Assembly (NCBI GenBank): GCA_937925565.1
Contig: CALALM010000277.1
Location: 1 to 14,185 of the forward strand
Length of the DNA stretch: 14,185 nucleotides
Direction: 5' to 3'
Source: an uncultured Centipeda sp.
GTDB taxonomy: Bacteria > Bacillota > Negativicutes > Selenomonadales > Selenomonadaceae
Below, in pieces: positions 1-6,259 of this stretch; the stretch's first letter is position 1; each line of letters starts with the position of its first letter. The notes beneath the pieces are model-generated. The model did no database searches and was not told the DNA's origin. It saw nothing but the letters and a program-made list of their open reading frames with translations. Position numbers and translations under genes: made by a program.

Positions 1-505
1 TGCGGCTCCCGTGCTCGCCGGTTATTTCCGCGAGCAGGAGATCGAGGATCTCGTCGTGGTCTCGCCGGATCTCGGCGGCGTCACGCGTGCGCGCATCATG
101 GCAGATTTCCTCCACGCACCGATTGCGATTATTGAGAAGCGCCGCCCGCGTCCCGGCTGTGCAGAGGTCATGAATCTCATCGGCGAGGTCGAGGGCAAGA
201 CCGCACTCCTCATCGATGATATTGTCGATACGGCAGGCTCGCTCTGCGAGGGGGCAAAGGCGCTCAAGGAGCGCGGCGCAAAGCGCGTGCTGGCAGCGTG
301 TTCGCATGCCATCCTGAGCAATCCCGCTGTGGAGCGTCTCAATAATTCTGTCATCGACCAGCTGGTCATAACCGACTCCATCCCGCTTCCGCCGGAGAAG
401 CAGTCCGATAAACTCGTCACACTCTCTCTCGCACAGTCTCTTGCAGATGTCATTGTGCGGATTCAAAGCCATCGTTCGGTGAGTTTACTCTTTAACCACC
501 ACTGA
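1..505 (+). CDS. prs: Ribose-phosphate pyrophosphokinase (PRPP synthetase), C-terminal part
   Basis: This is the 3' part of a gene that enters from the left edge; the open frame runs from base 2 to a TGA at 503-505. The enzyme transfers pyrophosphate from ATP to ribose 5-phosphate, making PRPP for purine, pyrimidine, histidine, tryptophan and NAD synthesis in the cytoplasm. Visible landmarks are VVSPDLGGVTRAR, the KRRPRP catalytic-loop segment and the PRPP-binding loop LLIDDIVDTAGS, followed by the family's usual ending (SVSLLF). Roughly 165 residues are present, about half of the normal protein of about 315. The missing N-terminal half lies outside the window. A terminator follows 20 bases after the stop. 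The assignment is near certain from motif order alone. Confidence 0.96.
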   Translation, partial: AAPVLAGYFREQEIEDLVVVSPDLGGVTRARIMADFLHAPIAIIEKRRPRPGCAEVMNLIGEVEGKTALLIDDIVDTAGSLCEGAKALKERGAKRVLAACSHAILSNPAVERLNNSVIDQLVITDSIPLPPEKQSDKLVTLSLAQSLADVIVRIQSHRSVSLLFNHH

Positions 506-525
506 GCAGATTTCCGAAGACAGAG

Positions 526-553
526 AAAAAGAGGCGTCAAAGCGCCTCTTTTT
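526..553 (+). terminator. Rho-independent terminator after prs
   Basis: A perfect 11-bp inverted repeat, AAAAAGAGGCG and CGCCTCTTTTT, encloses the loop TCAAAG. The right arm ends in a run of five T. It lies 20 bases after the prs stop codon. The Shine-Dalgarno sequence of the next gene begins only three bases beyond the T run, so no separate promoter fits between this hairpin and the flavoprotein gene. Confidence 0.9.
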
Positions 554-566
554 CATAGGAGTATCT

Positions 567-1430
567 ATGTACGTCATCATCATCGGTTCCGGTCCCGCGG
601 GCATCTCTGCCGCACTTTATGCGCGGCGCAGCGGTGCAGACGTGACTGTCATCACGAAGGGGGCGGGAGCTCTCGCCGCTGCAGAATGGGTTGAGAACTA
701 CTATGGTTTTGCAGAACCCGTCTCCGGCGTGGAGCTTGAGCGACGCAGCATCGAGGGGGCGAAGCGTCTCGGCGTCCGCTTCGAGACGGATGAGGTGATG
801 GCGATTCTTCCGGTGGCCGGTGGTCGTAGTTTTCGCATTGAGGGGGTGCATGGCAACTACGAAGGGGATGCCCTCATCCTTGCAGCAGGTGCGCCGCGCA
901 AGACGCCTGCGATACCGGGCATACGTGAGTTCGAGGGACGCGGCGTAAGTTACTGTGCGATCTGTGACGCATTCTTTTATCGTGGAAAAAATGTCGCTGT
1001 CATCGGTGCGGGGGACTATGCCCTGCATGAAGCGGAGATTCTTCGCCCGCACGTCGCTCATCTGTCTATCCTGACCAACGGAATGGAGCCGAATATCATG
1101 GTCCCGGACGGTATTGTGACGGATTCCCGCAAGATCGCGCGGATCGAGGGCGAATATCGTGTGGAGCGCATTATCTTTACGGATGGCAGATCCATGAACA
1201 TGAGTGGTGTCTTTCCGGCAATCTGTCCGGCAGGCACCTCGGAGCTTGCACGAAAGCTTGGTGTATTGCTGGAGGCCGGCAAAATCGTCGTGGGTACGCA
1301 GATGGAGACCAATATCCCGGGCGTCTACGCGGCAGGGGACTGCACAGGCGGCCTTTTGCAGATTGCCAAAGCGGTCTATGAGGGAGCTGAAGCGGGACTT
1401 GCAGCGGTGCGTTATCTGCAGCGACAATAG
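567..1430 (+). CDS. Thioredoxin reductase-like FAD-dependent oxidoreductase
   Basis: This 287-residue flavoprotein has the thioredoxin reductase fold. It has an N-terminal FAD-binding GSGPAG (7-12), an ENYYGF segment (43-48), the redox-active pair C130-A-I-C133 followed by D134, a second dinucleotide motif GAGDYALHEA (147-156) and a C-terminal FAD motif GVYAAGDC (272-279). Such enzymes pass electrons through FAD to the CxxC pair and then to thioredoxin or a similar protein. The protein is somewhat short (TrxB is about 310). The stretch after the second dinucleotide fold reads HLSILTNG, where NADPH-dependent TrxB has HRRD-type arginines, so the electron donor is uncertain. The start ATG has an AGGAG Shine-Dalgarno (557-561) five bases ahead. 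It heads an apparent operon with the Crp/Fnr gene. The family is secure; the precise substrate is not. Confidence 0.85.
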   Translation: MYVIIIGSGPAGISAALYARRSGADVTVITKGAGALAAAEWVENYYGFAEPVSGVELERRSIEGAKRLGVRFETDEVMAILPVAGGRSFRIEGVHGNYEGDALILAAGAPRKTPAIPGIREFEGRGVSYCAICDAFFYRGKNVAVIGAGDYALHEAEILRPHVAHLSILTNGMEPNIMVPDGIVTDSRKIARIEGEYRVERIIFTDGRSMNMSGVFPAICPAGTSELARKLGVLLEAGKIVVGTQMETNIPGVYAAGDCTGGLLQIAKAVYEGAEAGLAAVRYLQRQ

Positions 1431-1466
1431 ATGGAATACAGGGGGAGAGAAAAGAGGGGGACGAGG

Positions 1467-2159
1467 ATGTCGGCACGTGTTTCGGCAGACTGCCATTTTC
1501 GTGATTATATAGGGCAGTTCGATCTGTGGAATGAACTGACGGATGCGCAGCATGATGACTTGATCGCCCATACGCGCTTCCAACACTGTGCAAAAGGTGA
1601 ATTTGTTCATCGCGGTTCGCTTGTACAGGTGGGGACACTGCACATCATCTCCGGCGCTCTGCGCGTCTACATCCTCTCGGAGGAGGGGCGTGAGTTCACG
1701 CTCTACTTCCTGCGCGACCGGGATATTGCACTTCTCGCAAGCACTGCATTTCTCGCTACTATGCCCTGCGATATTTCAATTGAGGCAACAAAGGACACCG
1801 ATCTCTTTGTCTCAAATACGGAGGTCGTGCGCGGCATCCTCGATGCGAATATTCCTGTGCGTGCACGTGCGTATGAGTATGCGGTCGTGCGTCTTTCGGA
1901 ATTGCTGTGGAAGTTTCAACAGATGCTCTTCACCTCTGCAGATCGGCGGCTTGCGAAATTCCTGCTCACGGAGTCCGCGCGCACAGCAGGGAATGAGATC
2001 CGACTGACCCATGAGGAGACCGCGCAGTATCTCGGTACAGCCCGCGAGGTGGTCAGCCGTCTGATTCGTGAATTCAGTCAGGAGGGGTTGGTACAGACCT
2101 CTCGGGGGCGGATTCACATTCTGAACCGTGCAGCCTTGCAGGAGCGCGCGGGTGCCTGA
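1467..2159 (+). CDS. Crp/Fnr-family transcriptional regulator
   Basis: A 230-residue regulator with an N-terminal cyclic-nucleotide-type beta-barrel sensor (about 15-120), a dimerisation helix (about 125-155) and a C-terminal Crp-type winged helix-turn-helix (about 177-222; core THEETAQYLGTAREVVSRLI). I chose the ATG at 1467 over the in-frame ATG at 1431. The GAGGGGG at 1454-1460 sits six bases before 1467, while 1431 directly follows the previous stop and has no ribosome site. The protein has three cysteines (9, 41, 101) but not the N-terminal four-cysteine arrangement of FNR, so an iron-sulfur cluster is not supported. The ligand is unknown. It sits between a thiol-redox flavoprotein and a membrane protein, 36 bases after the former, which suggests autogenous or redox-linked control of this operon. 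That link is inference. Confidence 0.9.
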   Translation: MSARVSADCHFRDYIGQFDLWNELTDAQHDDLIAHTRFQHCAKGEFVHRGSLVQVGTLHIISGALRVYILSEEGREFTLYFLRDRDIALLASTAFLATMPCDISIEATKDTDLFVSNTEVVRGILDANIPVRARAYEYAVVRLSELLWKFQQMLFTSADRRLAKFLLTESARTAGNEIRLTHEETAQYLGTAREVVSRLIREFSQEGLVQTSRGRIHILNRAALQERAGA

Positions 2160-2176
2160 TTTTACCGGAGGGGTCT

Positions 2177-2875
2177 ATGCTGATCTATGTTCTGATGGTT
2201 GGTGTCATTCTGCTGCTCATCATCCTGTTCCGCTATTTACCGCGTCGTGTTTTTTTAATCTTTGTCACACTGCTCGCAGTACTTGGCGGAATTGTCTTTC
2301 GGATACAGATGGCAGAGCGCGCACCGGAGCCGCTGACCATCGAGCAGCGTGCCGCCATCGCGCACGATCAGGAACTCTTTATGCCATGGTGGGAGATGTA
2401 CCAGAAGCAGATTGTGGAACTAGATCGTGACTGGACGCGATATCATCAGATTCTCGCGGATGCCAGGGAGGGTGAAAGTGACATTGCGATCACCTATGCC
2501 CGCCTTGTGAATCTAGAACGGGATATGCAGGATCTGCGTACGCGCATGGAAAAGAGTTCTCCGCCGACGGAGCTCTCTGACCGCGTTTATGATCCGATTG
2601 CCGTCATTGTGAGCAAAACGAATGACTATGCGGCAGCCGAGCAGAAGGCTATCACGCTCACGCGTGCTGCGGCAGATCCCACGACCATGAAGGAGCAGAA
2701 TCCTGCCGAACAGGCACGTCTGCTCGAACTTGTCATGTTGCGCGAATCCCCCATTGCCCTCTTTATCGGCGATGAGGTCGGTGCGATTCGCCGCTATTTT
2801 GCCCCTGTTTCGTCCGTACACGAGGAGCGTACGGCTGAGGCAGAGGTGCACGATGAAAAAGCACTCGACAAATAG
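2177..2875 (+). CDS. Membrane protein of unknown function with two N-terminal helices
   Basis: I do not recognise this 232-residue protein. It starts with two hydrophobic segments (about 2-18 and 25-41) separated by a short basic turn (RYLPRR), which suggests a hairpin with both ends on the same side, probably with the turn in the cytoplasm. The remaining 190 residues are hydrophilic, charged and probably helical. They include a WWEMYQKQ patch near 71-78 and a coiled-coil-like stretch about 95-125. The protein has no cysteine and no catalytic motif that I can name. A strong GGAGGGG (2167-2173) precedes the ATG, and the gene lies 17 bases after the Crp/Fnr gene, so it is probably the last gene of that operon. 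Its final codons contain the -35 box of the tRNA promoter. The coding call rests on the ribosome site, operon spacing and membrane pattern. Confidence 0.8.
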   Translation: MLIYVLMVGVILLLIILFRYLPRRVFLIFVTLLAVLGGIVFRIQMAERAPEPLTIEQRAAIAHDQELFMPWWEMYQKQIVELDRDWTRYHQILADAREGESDIAITYARLVNLERDMQDLRTRMEKSSPPTELSDRVYDPIAVIVSKTNDYAAAEQKAITLTRAAADPTTMKEQNPAEQARLLELVMLRESPIALFIGDEVGAIRRYFAPVSSVHEERTAEAEVHDEKALDK

Positions 2876-2893
2876 TGTGTTTTGGGCTATAAT
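2865..2893 (+). promoter_or_regulatory. Sigma-A type promoter of tRNA-Arg
   Basis: The -35 box TCGACA (2865-2870) and a perfect -10 box TATAAT (2888-2893) are separated by exactly 17 bases. The expected start is near 2900, about ten bases before the mature tRNA. The -35 box lies within the last codons of the upstream membrane-protein gene (stop at 2873-2875). Confidence 0.85.
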
Positions 2894-2910
2894 GCTAATC
2901 GTACCTTCAT

Positions 2911-2985
2911 GCGCTCGTAGTCCAGTGGATAGGACGTTAGCCTCCGGAGCTGAAAGCGTGGGTTCGACTCCCGCCGAGCGCACCA
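2911..2985 (+). tRNA. tRNA-Arg, anticodon CCG (reads CGG), CCA encoded
   Basis: The cloverleaf folds fully. The acceptor stem is GCGCTCG with CGAGCGC (7 of 7 bp), and the D stem is GTCC with GGAC. The anticodon stem is TTAGC with GCTGA (one G-T pair), with the loop CTCCGGA giving anticodon CCG at 2944-2946. The variable loop is AAGC, and the T stem is GTGGG with CCCGC around the loop TTCGACT. Discriminator A2982 is followed by an encoded CCA (2983-2985). The D loop carries the A expected of arginine tRNAs (AGTGGATA). It is a single tRNA gene with its own promoter and terminator. Confidence 0.97.
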
Positions 2986-2998
2986 TTTTGATCGAATG

Positions 2999-3025
2999 CC
3001 CTGCGGATTTTCCGTGGGGGTTTTT
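2999..3025 (+). terminator. Rho-independent terminator after tRNA-Arg
   Basis: CCCTGCGG (2999-3006) can pair with CCGTGGGG (3012-3019) around the loop ATTTT, with two G-T pairs. One extra G and then TTTTT (3021-3025) follow. It starts 14 bases after the tRNA 3' end. Confidence 0.75.
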
Positions 3026-3050
3026 CTTTACCAAAATAGGAAAAAGGATT

Positions 3051-3078
3051 TTGATTGACGGTGAAGAATATCTACACT
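3051..3078 (+). promoter_or_regulatory. Possible promoter of the Hsp70-like gene
   Basis: TTGATT (3051-3056) and TACACT (3073-3078) are 16 bases apart and match the consensus at 4 of 6 positions each. An alternative -35, TTGACG, overlaps at 3055-3060 but has no good -10 at 17 bases. A promoter is expected here because a terminator ends at 3025 and the gene starts at 3115. The exact boxes are weakly supported. Confidence 0.4.
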
Positions 3079-3114
3079 TAAAGGGATTTTTGTTTTTCGT
3101 TAGGAGATGAATGA

Positions 3115-5781
3115 ATGGGGCGAAAAGAGGTTCAGGCATCGGTACGTCCGGTGCTTATGCGCAGCTTACATTTGGAGAAAAATGCGTTTCGACAGTTTTT
3201 TTACGAGAGTTCGCTTCACTTTGGACGGCAGATCGGTAGGGATATTGCCGAACTCAAGGACGAGACAGCTTCCATTGTCAATAAGAAGTATATGTTCTCG
3301 CTGGCCACGGAGAAGAGTGGTGCGCAGAGCTTTCTGAAGTGGATCGCGGATGAGTTCAACGCGGAGGATGTCTCGCACGAGCAGGAGGGGCGTCTGCGCC
3401 GCCTTGTTGCAGAGTATCCGAAGATCCGTTCCTACATCCGCATCGAGGAGGATCAGCTGCTCTTCGATCATGAGCGCTTTGCCGATGATGTTGTCGCCGG
3501 ACGGTTCAAAGAGAACATCTTTGGCATGACCTTTGACATCCAGAGCGTGATCGAGACGGCGATCAATACCGGTTCCGTGGCGTTGGATTTCTCCATTGAG
3601 CCGTTTAAGAAGGCGCTTCTCTATGCCGATCATGTACGCGCGAACATCCAACCCTATGCGGAGCGCCTTTTGACGGATATGAGCCTCGGGCACTGGGATC
3701 TCTATGAGGAGATGACGGAGGATGGGCATGAGGACAGTGTCTGTTTGCGTCTGCCACCGACGGACTTCCTCGTGGCGCGTCCTCCACAGCTGGATGTCAT
3801 CATGAACGGCACCTGCGCCATCGATTTTGGCACGCGCAGTACCGTTGTCGTCTGCCGTGACCGTGAGGCGCGTCTCCTGCGCATCGGCAAGGGGGACTAT
3901 GCGAACGAGCCGACCATTCAGGACTATGAGAACCCGACGGCAATCGAGCTGATCGACATCGAAAAGTTTAAGCAGCGCTATCGTGCGCGCGAGGGACGTC
4001 CCTATACGGAGTGGGCACAGGTGACGGCGTCCCATCAGGCGGCGGATGCGATCTTCGAGCGTCAGTCCACGGAGGGGATCGCGGTCTATTATTCCGTGTT
4101 CAGTGAGCTCAAGCGTTGGACGCGTGACAAGGCGAACTCCCCGATCCTAAAGGACAGGCACGGCTACATTCAGGAGGTCAAGCCGTATGCGGAGACACAA
4201 CCGCTCGATGCGGGCGGCTTCGACCCGATCGAGATCTATGCGTACTATCTTGGTCTCTACATCAACAATATGCATCGCAACATCTACCTCGACTACATTT
4301 TGTCGTTCCCCGTGGGCTATGAGAAGAATTTGCGTGAACACATTCGCATGAGCTTTGAACGGGGGCTCAGAAAGACGCTGCCGAAGGCACTGCTCGATGA
4401 TCCGGAGATGATGCGCCGTTTCCGCGTGTACGATGGCGCGAATGAGCCGGCGGCGTACGCAATCAGTGCGCTTGAGGCGTACGGACTCGAACCGAAGCGT
4501 GTGGGTGAGGAGGTCGCCTACGGCGTGTTCGACTTTGGCGGCGGCACGACGGATTTTGACTTCGGCGTGGAATACGTGCCGGAGAACGGGCGGCGCAAGT
4601 TCGTCATCGAACAGTTTGGCTTTGGCAGCGATATGTATCTCGGCGGTGAGAACATCCTCGAACTCCTGGCCTATGAGGTGTTCAAGGACAATCTTGCGGA
4701 GATGCGCCAGCATAAGATCACGTTCGCCCTGCCGCCGGAGAGCGAGACGTTCGCGGGAGCAGAAGCACTCGTGCGCGAGACACGCGATGCCGCATCCCAT
4801 CTGAACAACAAAATCCTTGCCGAGCGACTGCGTCCCTTCTGGGAGCGCCGCGAGGGCTATGAGGAGTTTGCGGCGGGGGACAGCTTTGATACGAATATCA
4901 CACTTTTCTCCTCGGAAAAGACGGGGAATGCTGGAAATCGTGCGGAGATACGCCTGCACATCGACGTAAAGAAGCTTGAGCGCACACTTGAGGATCGCAT
5001 TCGCCGCGGCGTTGAAAACTTCTTTCAGGCGATGGCGGCGGCGTTCAAGGGGCGCAATGTGCGTCAGGTACATATCTTTCTTGCCGGTAACTCGTGCAAG
5101 GCTCCTATGGTGCGCAAACTCTTCGATGAGTATATTGCACGGCAGATCAATACCATACATACGCTGCAGACTGCCTCTGCAGAGAAGTCGGATACTGCGG
5201 GCGGGAAGAAGCCGGATGCAGCGAAGGGGAGTACCACCCGGCAAAAAGATGCGCCGTTCCTGCTCTATCTTCCGCTTGGTGTGGAGGATGAGGAGAAGGA
5301 GAAGAAAGTCCTTCACGACGGATTCGACCGCCTACGCACGGGCAAGACGGGTGTTGCGTTTGGACTCCTGCGCTGCCGCAAGGGCGGAAAAGATGTCAAG
5401 ATCATCAATAAGAACGTGGATGAGCACGATGAGCTCCTCTTCCCGTACTTCCTCGGCAGCCTGAACGAGCGCGGCTGCTTCAAGGTGGATATTGACGCGC
5501 GTGTTGATTATGGTGTATGGACGTATTTCACCTATGCGGATGAGGATGAGTTTGAACTTTACTATACACAGGAGCCGCGTGCACTGAAGGGGCATATGAA
5601 GGCGGCAGAGGTGCGTATGGTGCGCTGCATGCTCAATAGTGATGACGTGAGCGATGATGATACGGTCGGTGTCTACATTCGCAAACGGTCGCCGAATATG
5701 ATCGAATATACGGTCGCTTCAGAGGGAAACCTTGCGGAGCAGGATTATAAGGGAATGATCTACACCGTACGTCTGGGGTGA
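3115..5781 (+). CDS. Large divergent Hsp70/actin-like ATPase with unassigned flanking domains
   Basis: This 888-residue protein has a central ATPase of the Hsp70/actin superfamily. Phosphate-1 is AIDFGTRST (235-243, D237), and an NEPAAYA segment at 443-449 recalls Hsp70 NEPTAAA. Phosphate-2 is FDFGGGTTD (472-480), and the adenosine motif is VHIFLAGNSCKAP (652-664). About 230 residues precede the ATPase, and I cannot assign them. A low-complexity Lys/Ala/Ser/Thr linker (about 686-711) leads to an acidic C-terminal region (about 715-888) that I also cannot assign. DnaK instead begins with its ATPase and is about 610-640 residues long, so this is not DnaK. I see no signal peptide or membrane segment, which suggests a cytoplasmic protein. 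TAGGAG (3101-3106) is eight bases before the chosen ATG. Two other ATGs at 3107 and 3111 are out of frame and too close to that site. A ComFB-family gene follows after 25 bases, probably cotranscribed. The superfamily is secure; the function is unknown. Confidence 0.85.
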   Translation: MGRKEVQASVRPVLMRSLHLEKNAFRQFFYESSLHFGRQIGRDIAELKDETASIVNKKYMFSLATEKSGAQSFLKWIADEFNAEDVSHEQEGRLRRLVAEYPKIRSYIRIEEDQLLFDHERFADDVVAGRFKENIFGMTFDIQSVIETAINTGSVALDFSIEPFKKALLYADHVRANIQPYAERLLTDMSLGHWDLYEEMTEDGHEDSVCLRLPPTDFLVARPPQLDVIMNGTCAIDFGTRSTVVVCRDREARLLRIGKGDYANEPTIQDYENPTAIELIDIEKFKQRYRAREGRPYTEWAQVTASHQAADAIFERQSTEGIAVYYSVFSELKRWTRDKANSPILKDRHGYIQEVKPYAETQPLDAGGFDPIEIYAYYLGLYINNMHRNIYLDYILSFPVGYEKNLREHIRMSFERGLRKTLPKALLDDPEMMRRFRVYDGANEPAAYAISALEAYGLEPKRVGEEVAYGVFDFGGGTTDFDFGVEYVPENGRRKFVIEQFGFGSDMYLGGENILELLAYEVFKDNLAEMRQHKITFALPPESETFAGAEALVRETRDAASHLNNKILAERLRPFWERREGYEEFAAGDSFDTNITLFSSEKTGNAGNRAEIRLHIDVKKLERTLEDRIRRGVENFFQAMAAAFKGRNVRQVHIFLAGNSCKAPMVRKLFDEYIARQINTIHTLQTASAEKSDTAGGKKPDAAKGSTTRQKDAPFLLYLPLGVEDEEKEKKVLHDGFDRLRTGKTGVAFGLLRCRKGGKDVKIINKNVDEHDELLFPYFLGSLNERGCFKVDIDARVDYGVWTYFTYADEDEFELYYTQEPRALKGHMKAAEVRMVRCMLNSDDVSDDDTVGVYIRKRSPNMIEYTVASEGNLAEQDYKGMIYTVRLG

Positions 5782-5806
5782 AACGTCATCGGAAAGGAGT
5801 TCCGTG

Positions 5807-6100
5807 ATGCCGCACTTGCCATTTAAGAATTACATGGAGGATGCCGTTGAGCGTATGCTGGATCGACTCGCGCCGCAGCATCCTGAGATTTGTATGTGCG
5901 ATCGCTGTCGTACCGATATGATGATGATTGCACTGAACAATCTGCCGCCTCGCTACGTTTCTACGCGTAAGGGCGCCATTCTCCTTCGCGCTGAAGGCAT
6001 GGAGGTTCAATATGAGGTGGAGTTGATGACTGAGACTATGCGCGCCATGCAGATTGTCAGCGGTCAGCCGCATCACGGACGCAACGAAGAGGGGATATAG
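5807..6100 (+). CDS. ComFB-family (late competence development) protein
   Basis: A 97-residue protein with the ComFB pattern: an N-terminal helix (NYMEDAVERMLDRL), a three-cysteine cluster C29-x-C31-xx-C34 followed by D37, and then ALNNLPPRYV. Bacillus ComFB sits in the comF operon, but its exact role is unclear and its structure was reported to bind zinc. Some ComFB-domain proteins have been reported as cyclic-dinucleotide receptors. The ATG at 5807 is preferred to the GTG at 5804 because AAAGGAG (5793-5799) gives seven rather than four bases of spacing. The gene starts 25 bases after the Hsp70-like ATPase, with no terminator between, so the two are probably cotranscribed. No comFA or comFC is nearby, so a competence role here is not supported by context. 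The family is well supported; the role is open. Confidence 0.85.
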   Translation: MPHLPFKNYMEDAVERMLDRLAPQHPEICMCDRCRTDMMMIALNNLPPRYVSTRKGAILLRAEGMEVQYEVELMTETMRAMQIVSGQPHHGRNEEGI

Positions 6101-6113
6101 CCCCGTGCAAACG

Positions 6114-6157
6114 AAAACATCCGCAGATAAAAAAATTTGTCTAGCGGGTGTTTTTTT
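6114..6157 (+). terminator. Rho-independent terminator after the ComFB gene
   Basis: AACATCCGC (6116-6124) pairs with GCGGGTGTT (6144-6152), with one T-G pair, and is followed by more T to 6157. The loop is long (19 bases) and A-rich. The right half also holds the -35 and spacer of the cysE promoter, so the two signals share sequence. Confidence 0.7.
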
Positions 6158-6165
6158 GTTACAAT
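6137..6165 (+). promoter_or_regulatory. Promoter of the cysE-cysS operon
   Basis: TTGTCT (6137-6142) and TACAAT (6160-6165) are 17 bases apart, matching consensus at 4 of 6 and 5 of 6 positions. The predicted start near 6172 leaves a leader of about 90 bases before cysE. The spacer is the right arm and T run of the upstream terminator. Confidence 0.65.
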
Positions 6166-6187
6166 AAAGAAGAAATCAAAGGCGATC

Positions 6188-6230
6188 TGCGCGTCGGCGT
6201 CTCTGAAGAGACGCAGGCGCATTTCTTTTG
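6188..6230 (+). promoter_or_regulatory. Stem-loop with T-rich tail in the cysE leader (possible attenuator)
   Basis: GCGTCTC (6197-6203) and GAGACGC (6208-6214) form a perfect 7-bp stem with a TGAA tetraloop. An outer stem, TGCGC (6188-6192) with GCGCA (6217-6221), encloses it across small unpaired stretches. The sequence TTTCTTTTG follows. The arrangement resembles a terminator or attenuator between promoter and gene, but the T run is interrupted by C. No T-box consensus is visible, and the leader is too short for a full T-box. Confidence 0.5.
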
Positions 6231-6259
6231 TTGCTGTGTACTGTGGAGAGGAAGCTGTT

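Noticed and set aside
1431-1466. Upstream ATG at 1431 as start of the Crp/Fnr regulator
   Set aside because: It directly abuts the previous stop with no Shine-Dalgarno, while the ATG at 1467 has one six bases ahead. The extra 12 residues are not typical of the family.
4147-5316. A 389-codon minus-strand frame inside the Hsp70-like gene
   Set aside because: No ribosome site or recognisable motif; the plus strand carries all three ATPase motifs across the same region.
3115-5781. Calling the large ATPase DnaK
   Set aside because: It has about 230 residues ahead of the ATPase, an unusual linker and C-terminal part, and DnaK's LVGGSTRxP-type motif is altered to LAGNSCKAP.
6137-6259. Upstream ATG at 6137 as start of cysE
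   Set aside because: The extra codons would cover the terminator, the promoter and the leader hairpin, and the start has no ribosome site. The ATG at 6260 has one and gives the usual protein length.
6166-6259. Cysteine T-box riboswitch before cysE
   Set aside because: The T-box consensus and the specifier-loop architecture are not visible and the leader is too short. Only a simple two-part hairpin is seen.
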